From the NCBI GenBank assembly GCA_945901035.1, contig CAMDKN010000071.1:1-6624 (forward strand): 6,624 bases of DNA, written 5' to 3'. The translations under genes and the position numbers were made by a program. Origin of the DNA: Gulosibacter massiliensis (GTDB lineage Bacteria; Actinomycetota; Actinomycetes; Actinomycetales; Microbacteriaceae). Every line of letters begins with the position of its first letter. Positions within the stretch are counted from its first letter, which is position 1. Of the stretch, positions 1 through 6,624 are shown one piece after another. The notes below the pieces were generated by a model. That model saw only the letters and a program-made list of their open reading frames with translations, did no database searches and was not told the origin of the DNA.

Positions 1-1383
1 GCCGATTCGGTCGAAACCGTCGTCCAAGCAGAGCGACTCGACGGAACGGTTCTCTTGGCAGGGTGTGACAAGTCGATTCCCGGCATGTTGATGGCGGCGG
101 CGCGCCTTGATCTGGCGAGCGCTTTCCTTTACGCCGGATCCATCGCGCCCGGCTGGGTAAAGTTGTCGGACGGCACCGAAAAAGACATCACCATCATCGA
201 TTCCTTCGAAGCGGTCGGTGCGGTCAAAGCCGGAAAAATGAGCGTCGAAGACGCGCGCCGAATCGAGTGTGCGTTCGCCCCGGGCGAGGGCGCCTGCGGC
301 GGAATGTATACGGCGAACACGATGGCGTCGGTCGCCGAAGCCCTCGGAATGAGCCTTCCCGGATCGGCGTCACCCGCGTCCTACGACCGCCGCCGCGACA
401 ACTTCGCGCACCTCTCGGGCGAGGCCGTTGTCGGCATGCTCGACCGCGGGCACACCGCGCGGGACGTTCTCACCATCAAGGCTTTTGAAAACGCCATTGC
501 CATCGCGATGGCGTTGGGGGGCTCGACGAATGTGGTGCTTCACCTGCTCGCCATCGCGAACGAAGCGGAAGTGCCATTGACGCTCGCCGACTTCAACAGA
601 ATTGGAGCGAAGGTTCCCCACCTCGGCGACCTCAAACCCTTCGGCAAATACGTGATGAACGACGTGGACCGCCGCGGGGGTCTTCCCGTGTTGATGAAGG
701 CTCTGGTTGACGCGGGACTCATGCACGGCGACGCGCTGACAATCACCGGAAAGACAATGGCGGAAAACCTCGCCGAGATGAACCTCGACGCCTTGGACGG
801 CGAAGTCCTTCGAACCCTCGACAACCCGATTCACGCAACCGGCGGCATCACGATTTTGGACGGAACCTTTGCCCCGGAGGGTGCCGTCGTGAAAACCGCG
901 GGATTCGACGCCGCGACGTTCGAGGGACCGGCGCGGGTGTTCGAACGCGAGCGCGCGGCGATGGACGCGCTGACCAACGGCGAGATCGTCGCCGGCGATG
1001 TCGTCGTGATTCGCTACGAAGGCCCCAAGGGCGGTCCGGGAATGCGCGAAATGCTCGCAGTGACCGCCGCAATCAAGGGCGCGGGACTCGGCAAAGATGT
1101 ATTACTGTTGACGGACGGACGATTCTCAGGCGGCACAACCGGACTGTGCATCGGCCACGTAGCTCCCGAAGCAGTGGACGCAGGTCCCATTGCCTTCGTG
1201 CGCGATGGTGATCTGATACGGGTCGATATCGCAGCTCGGAGCATCGACTTACTCGTCGATGAAACCGAGTTGGAGGCGCGCCGCGCTGGCTGGTCGCCTC
1301 TTCCGCCGCGTTATACCCGCGGTGTTCTGGCGAAATATTCGAAGCTCGTGAAATCGGCTGCCCTCGGCGCCGTGACCGGCTAA
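1..1383 (+). CDS. ilvD: Dihydroxyacid dehydratase, 5'-truncated by window edge
   Basis: IlvD converts 2,3-dihydroxy-isovalerate and 2,3-dihydroxy-3-methylvalerate to the 2-oxo acids of valine and isoleucine in the cytoplasm, using an Fe-S cluster and Mg2+. The frame is open from base 1, and 460 residues are visible against roughly 560-575 for the family. About 100 N-terminal residues, including the first cluster cysteine, therefore lie outside the window; the TTG at 55 is internal. Visible motifs are GCDKS (cluster Cys22; Lys24 at the position that is carbamylated in the family), [13 protein letters not shown] (cluster Cys99), GGPGMRE (Glu350, expected Mg2+ ligand) and TDGRFSGG (Ser376, the presumed catalytic base). 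The C-terminus has the usual [16 protein letters not shown] run. No motif is damaged. It lies 29 nt before ilvB in the same direction, so co-transcription is likely. Roles of residues come from family knowledge. Confidence 0.97.
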   Translation, partial: ADSVETVVQAERLDGTVLLAGCDKSIPGMLMAAARLDLASAFLYAGSIAPGWVKLSDGTEKDITIIDSFEAVGAVKAGKMSVEDARRIECAFAPGEGACGGMYTANTMASVAEALGMSLPGSASPASYDRRRDNFAHLSGEAVVGMLDRGHTARDVLTIKAFENAIAIAMALGGSTNVVLHLLAIANEAEVPLTLADFNRIGAKVPHLGDLKPFGKYVMNDVDRRGGLPVLMKALVDAGLMHGDALTITGKTMAENLAEMNLDALDGEVLRTLDNPIHATGGITILDGTFAPEGAVVKTAGFDAATFEGPARVFERERAAMDALTNGEIVAGDVVVIRYEGPKGGPGMREMLAVTAAIKGAGLGKDVLLLTDGRFSGGTTGLCIGHVAPEAVDAGPIAFVRDGDLIRVDIAARSIDLLVDETELEARRAGWSPLPPRYTRGVLAKYSKLVKSAALGAVTG

Positions 1384-1400
1384 CCCCACCGTTGCTCGAG

Positions 1401-1406
1401 AAGGAG
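1401..1406 (+). promoter_or_regulatory. Ribosome binding site of ilvB (decides start)
   Basis: AAGGAG ends 6 nt before ATG 1413. The frame also has an upstream TTG at 1392, but that start would place this motif inside the coding region and has no comparable motif of its own. ATG 1413 is therefore the start. Confidence 0.85.
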
Positions 1407-1412
1407 AACGTC

Positions 1413-4780
<3,368 letters not shown>

Positions 4781-4795
4781 CCATTACACGTCGCG

Positions 4796-4829
4796 CGAAA
4801 CCCCGGGCTTCGGCTCGGGGTTTCGTCAT
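4796..4829 (+). terminator. Rho-independent-like terminator of the ilv block
   Basis: A perfect 10-bp stem, CGAAACCCCG (4796-4805) with CGGGGTTTCG (4816-4825), continues through a G-U and two G-C pairs to a C(TTCG)G tetraloop, 13 pairs in all. It begins 16 nt after the ilvC stop. The stem ends in TTTCG and is followed by TCATTT, a weak T-rich tail as is common in Actinomycetota. The opposite strand has no T-rich tail, so it should act mainly on + strand transcripts. Confidence 0.9.
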
Positions 4830-4830
4830 T

Positions 4831-4836
4831 TACGCT
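4831..4836 (+). promoter_or_regulatory. -10 box of a probable leaderless promoter
   Basis: TACGCT fits the actinobacterial TANNNT -10 consensus and is followed by six bases and then GTG 4843. If the G of the GTG is +1, the box occupies exactly -12 to -7. The mRNA would then begin at the start codon, which explains why no correctly spaced Shine-Dalgarno site is present (the GGGGGA run touches the GTG). A -35 element would fall inside the terminator hairpin, and none is convincing there. Confidence 0.62.
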
Positions 4837-4842
4837 GGGGGA

Positions 4843-5154
4843 GTGAGCGAAGAACTGCGCGACGAATCGCGCCGAAAAGTCGAAACCGTCACCTATGTCG
4901 TGTTCGGTGTGCTGTACGTTCTCGTCACGCTCCTGTGGTTGTGGGTGGCGCCGGCCAATCGGCCCGTCGACTCCGAGAGATTCGACCAGGCGATGCGTGC
5001 GTTCGGCGAATTCTTTGCTGTCGTCGCCGCGCCACTGTGGTTTTTCACGACGCTCAATCAATTCGAGTCGTTTCGTTCGCGCGTCGCGGTGTTGGCGCTG
5101 GGGCTGTGTCTGTTGATTCCTCTTCCGCTTTTTGTGGGGGTGTCCCCGCTGTGA
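4843..5154 (+). CDS. Small three-helix membrane protein of unknown function
   Basis: I do not recognise this 103-aa protein. It has a charged N-terminus rich in Glu and Arg (residues 1-14, ending RRKVE), then three hydrophobic segments at about 16-36, 54-71 and 81-100. The loop between helices 2 and 3 contains Arg (FRSR), and the loop between 1 and 2 is mixed (NRPVDSERFDQAM). By the positive-inside rule the N-terminus should be cytoplasmic and the short C-terminus outside. No signal peptidase site, catalytic motif or metal-binding cluster is visible. GTG 4843 is chosen because upstream sequence is the ilvC terminator, a -10 box sits at the leaderless distance, and the next ATG (4993) would lose helix 1. 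Its stop overlaps the next start. Similar small membrane genes between ilvC and serA occur, as I recall, in related actinobacteria; this is memory and not a search. Confidence 0.8.
   Translation: MSEELRDESRRKVETVTYVVFGVLYVLVTLLWLWVAPANRPVDSERFDQAMRAFGEFFAVVAAPLWFFTTLNQFESFRSRVAVLALGLCLLIPLPLFVGVSPL
5134..5149 (+). other. Small hairpin covering the initiation region of the second membrane gene
   Basis: GTGGGG (5134-5139) pairs with CCCCGC (5144-5149), with one G-U pair, around a GTGT loop, ending 1 nt before GTG 5151. It hides the G-rich run (5136-5140) that is the only Shine-Dalgarno-like sequence for that gene. Ribosomes finishing the upstream gene would melt it. The stem is short and lies in coding sequence, so its function is only a suggestion. 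Confidence 0.35.
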
Positions 5155-5516
5155 GCCACGCCACCCCGCGCCGAGAATTGTCGGGTAACGCCGTCATTGT
5201 TGTCTTTTTTGCGTTCGTTTTTGCCTATCCGGTGTGGTCGGCAATCGGTAACCTGCTCGTCCTTCCGGACTTCTATGCCGTGCAACTGGGGGTGTCGTCC
5301 GACCGAGTTCCCTGGGCGTTGTTGTGGGCGGGCGTTATCGTCCCCGTTCTTGTCTTTGTCCTCGGTGTCGCGTTGGGGTGGCGACGAGGACCCGGTGCCG
5401 TTGCCCTCTTCCTCACGACAGGTTTTGCCCTCGTTTCGGCAATCAATTTGGATATCTTTGCGCTGTATTCCGAGTCGCGACTCCAACTCGTGGTGGACAT
5501 TCTCACCAACGGCTGA
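5151..5516 (+). CDS. Small three-helix membrane protein of unknown function, partner of upstream gene
   Basis: I do not recognise this 121-aa protein. Hydrophobic segments lie at about 14-36, 54-77 and 81-103. The N-terminus (PRREL) and the second loop (GWRRGPG) are positively charged, while the first loop (VLPDFYAVQLGVSSD) is not. This predicts the same topology as its neighbour, N-terminus in and C-terminus out. The C-terminal tail after Tyr106 is short and amphipathic. GTG 5151 overlaps the TGA of the upstream gene by four bases (GTGA), so the pair should be translated together; this and the N-terminal position of helix 1 set the start. Both proteins begin with Val/Met-Ser, have three helices and are about the same size, so they may form a hetero-oligomer (inference). 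The frame stays open upstream into ilvC, but that part is out-of-frame overlap. Confidence 0.8.
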   Translation: MSHATPRRELSGNAVIVVFFAFVFAYPVWSAIGNLLVLPDFYAVQLGVSSDRVPWALLWAGVIVPVLVFVLGVALGWRRGPGAVALFLTTGFALVSAINLDIFALYSESRLQLVVDILTNG

Positions 5517-5530
5517 AACGTCGTTCGCGC

Positions 5531-5536
5531 TAGACT
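5531..5536 (+). promoter_or_regulatory. -10 box of the probable serA promoter
   Basis: TAGACT is a good TANNNT -10 box, 14 nt after the stop of the membrane-protein gene. It predicts a transcript starting near A5543, with about 75 nt of leader before serA. No clear -35 hexamer stands 16-18 nt upstream (the region reads near CAACGGC). No terminator is seen between the preceding gene and this site, so read-through into serA is also possible. Confidence 0.5.
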
Positions 5537-5555
5537 GGGCGCACTGCCCCAACGT

Positions 5556-5594
5556 GTGTGGCGGACCCGTCCCGCGGTCGCACACCTGGACCGC
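5556..5594 (+). other. Two alternative hairpins in the serA leader
   Basis: Hairpin 1 pairs GTGT and GCG and ACC (5556-5567, with single bulged G at 5560 and 5564) with GGTCGCACAC (5576-5585), 10 bp. Hairpin 2 pairs GCGGTC (5574-5579) perfectly with GACCGC (5589-5594) around a 9-nt loop. They share bases 5576-5579 and so cannot both form. Neither covers the Shine-Dalgarno site. In DNA this GC-rich such pairings arise by chance, so regulation is only a possibility. Confidence 0.3.
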
Positions 5595-5605
5595 CCGGCA
5601 CCGAC

Positions 5606-5611
5606 AAGGAA
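5606..5611 (+). promoter_or_regulatory. Ribosome binding site of serA (decides start)
   Basis: AAGGAA lies 6 nt before GTG 5618. An in-frame GTG at 5558 would add 20 residues rich in Pro, Gly and Arg with no match to the family, so GTG 5618 is preferred. An in-frame stop at 5531-5533 limits any extension. Confidence 0.75.
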
Positions 5612-5617
5612 ACAATT

Positions 5618-6624
5618 GTGGCCAAGCCCGTCGTTGTGATTGCCGAGGAACTCTCGCCCGCAACCGTCGACGCCCTGGGTCCGGATTTCGACATTCGACA
5701 CGTCGACGGAACCGATCGGGCGGCGTTGTTGGCTGCCGTTCCCGGCGCAAAGGCTCTCTTGGTCCGTAGTGCGACTCTGGTGGATGCCGAGGTGTTGGCG
5801 GCAGGTTCCGAACTGGTCGTGGTGGCCCGCGCCGGAGTCGGCTTGGACAACGTCGATGTCAAGGGGGCGACCGCGGCGGGTGTGATGGTCGTCAACGCCC
5901 CGACGTCGAACGTGATTTCGGCTGCCGAACTGGCCATCGGCCACCTGTTGTCCCTCGCCCGGTTCATCCCCGACGCGAACGCGTCGATGAAGACCGGAGA
6001 GTGGAACCGCACCGCGTTCACCGGCGTCGAGTTCTTTGACAAAACCGTCGGAATTGTTGGACTGGGCCGCATCGGAGCCCTCGTCGCGGAACGCCTCGCC
6101 GGGTTCGGGGTTGACCTGATTGCCTTCGACCCGTTCGTTCCGCCGGCGCGAGCCCAGCAGTTGGGTGTCCAGATGGTGGAACTCGACGCGCTCATGGCTC
6201 GGTCGGATTTCATCACGATCCACATTCCGAAAACACCCGAGACCACGGGGTTGATTGGGGCGTCGCAATTCGCCGTCGCAAAAACGTCGCTTCGCATCGT
6301 GAACGCAAGTCGCGGCGGAATCATTGACGAGAACGCGTTGTTCGATGCGTTGTCCTCGAAGCGGATTGTGGGGGCTGCACTCGACGTGTTCGTGACCGAG
6401 CCGCCCACGAACTCGCCGCTCCTCGGTCTCGACAACATTCAGTTGACCCCGCACCTCGGCGCATCGACGCACGAAGCACAAGAAAAAGCGGGGGTGTCCG
6501 TCGCTCGCTCGGTCCGACTCGCCCTCGAGGGGGAACTGGTTCCCGATGCGGTCAATGTGGCGGGGGGTGTCATCGATCCGAGCGTCCGTCCCGGCCTTCC
6601 GCTGATGGAAAAACTCGGGCAAGT
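5618..6624 (+). CDS. serA: D-3-phosphoglycerate dehydrogenase, 3'-truncated by window edge
   Basis: SerA oxidises 3-phosphoglycerate to 3-phosphohydroxypyruvate with NAD+, the first step of serine synthesis, in the cytoplasm. The first 335 residues are present. The N-terminus starts with KPVVVIAEELSP, followed by the substrate-domain motif ARAGVGLDNVD and the NAD-binding GLGRIG (148-153). Asp171 at the end of the second strand favours NAD+ over NADP+. The catalytic set is complete: Arg232 (NASRGGIIDE), Glu261 (DVFVTEPP) and His279 (TPHLGAST). The protein goes past the usual return helix into VAGGVIDPSVRP...LMEKLG, the beginning of the intervening domain of long-type SerA. A full protein of about 530 aa with a C-terminal serine-sensing ACT domain is therefore expected beyond the edge (inference). 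The start is GTG 5618. It probably has its own promoter at 5531. Confidence 0.96.
   Translation, partial: MAKPVVVIAEELSPATVDALGPDFDIRHVDGTDRAALLAAVPGAKALLVRSATLVDAEVLAAGSELVVVARAGVGLDNVDVKGATAAGVMVVNAPTSNVISAAELAIGHLLSLARFIPDANASMKTGEWNRTAFTGVEFFDKTVGIVGLGRIGALVAERLAGFGVDLIAFDPFVPPARAQQLGVQMVELDALMARSDFITIHIPKTPETTGLIGASQFAVAKTSLRIVNASRGGIIDENALFDALSSKRIVGAALDVFVTEPPTNSPLLGLDNIQLTPHLGASTHEAQEKAGVSVARSVRLALEGELVPDAVNVAGGVIDPSVRPGLPLMEKLGQ

Noticed and set aside
55..1383. ilvD starting at TTG 55
   Set aside because: Family-conserved residues are present in frame from base 1, and the first Fe-S cysteine segment is missing, so the gene starts before the window.
5556..5639. Leader peptide of about 27 codons from GTG 5556 overlapping the serA start
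   Set aside because: It has no Shine-Dalgarno site and no run of serine or other regulatory codons.
5273..6622. A 449-codon open frame on the minus strand opposite serA and the second membrane gene
   Set aside because: The + strand here encodes SerA with all catalytic motifs; the antisense product is low-complexity and unrecognisable.

Overview
This window is a housekeeping amino-acid biosynthesis locus from a high-GC Gram-positive bacterium. The actinobacterial-type dihydroxyacid dehydratase, the short class I ketol-acid reductoisomerase, the long-type SerA, frequent GTG starts, TANNNT -10 boxes and a promoter that appears to give a leaderless mRNA all point to Actinomycetota. My guess within that phylum is Microbacteriaceae or a relative, from remembered protein similarity and gene order and not from any search. 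All seven genes lie on the + strand and the DNA is tightly packed.

Positions 1-4780 hold the branched-chain amino acid block: ilvD (5' end cut by the window edge), ilvB, ilvN and ilvC, with gaps of 29, 3 and 47 nt. Together they supply all four shared steps between pyruvate (or pyruvate plus 2-oxobutyrate) and the 2-oxo acids of valine and isoleucine, lacking only the final transaminase. IlvB and IlvN form acetohydroxyacid synthase, IlvC isomerises and reduces its product, and IlvD dehydrates the diol. A 9-bp hairpin sits between ilvN and ilvC, and a strong hairpin terminator with a UUCG tetraloop ends the block just after ilvC.

Positions 4781-5516 hold the only unfamiliar part. A consensus -10 box follows the terminator at once and lies exactly six bases before a GTG start. 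It appears to drive a leaderless two-gene unit of small three-helix membrane proteins (103 and 121 aa) whose reading frames overlap by GTGA. I do not recognise either protein.

Positions 5517-6624 hold a TAGACT -10 box, a leader of about 75 nt that can fold, and the first 335 codons of serA (phosphoglycerate dehydrogenase, first step of serine synthesis), cut by the right edge.

I see no mobile element, CRISPR array, RNA gene or evident new defence or metabolic system. The second-look items are the terminator-promoter junction, the unknown membrane pair and its possible translational coupling, and the two intergenic RNA structures.
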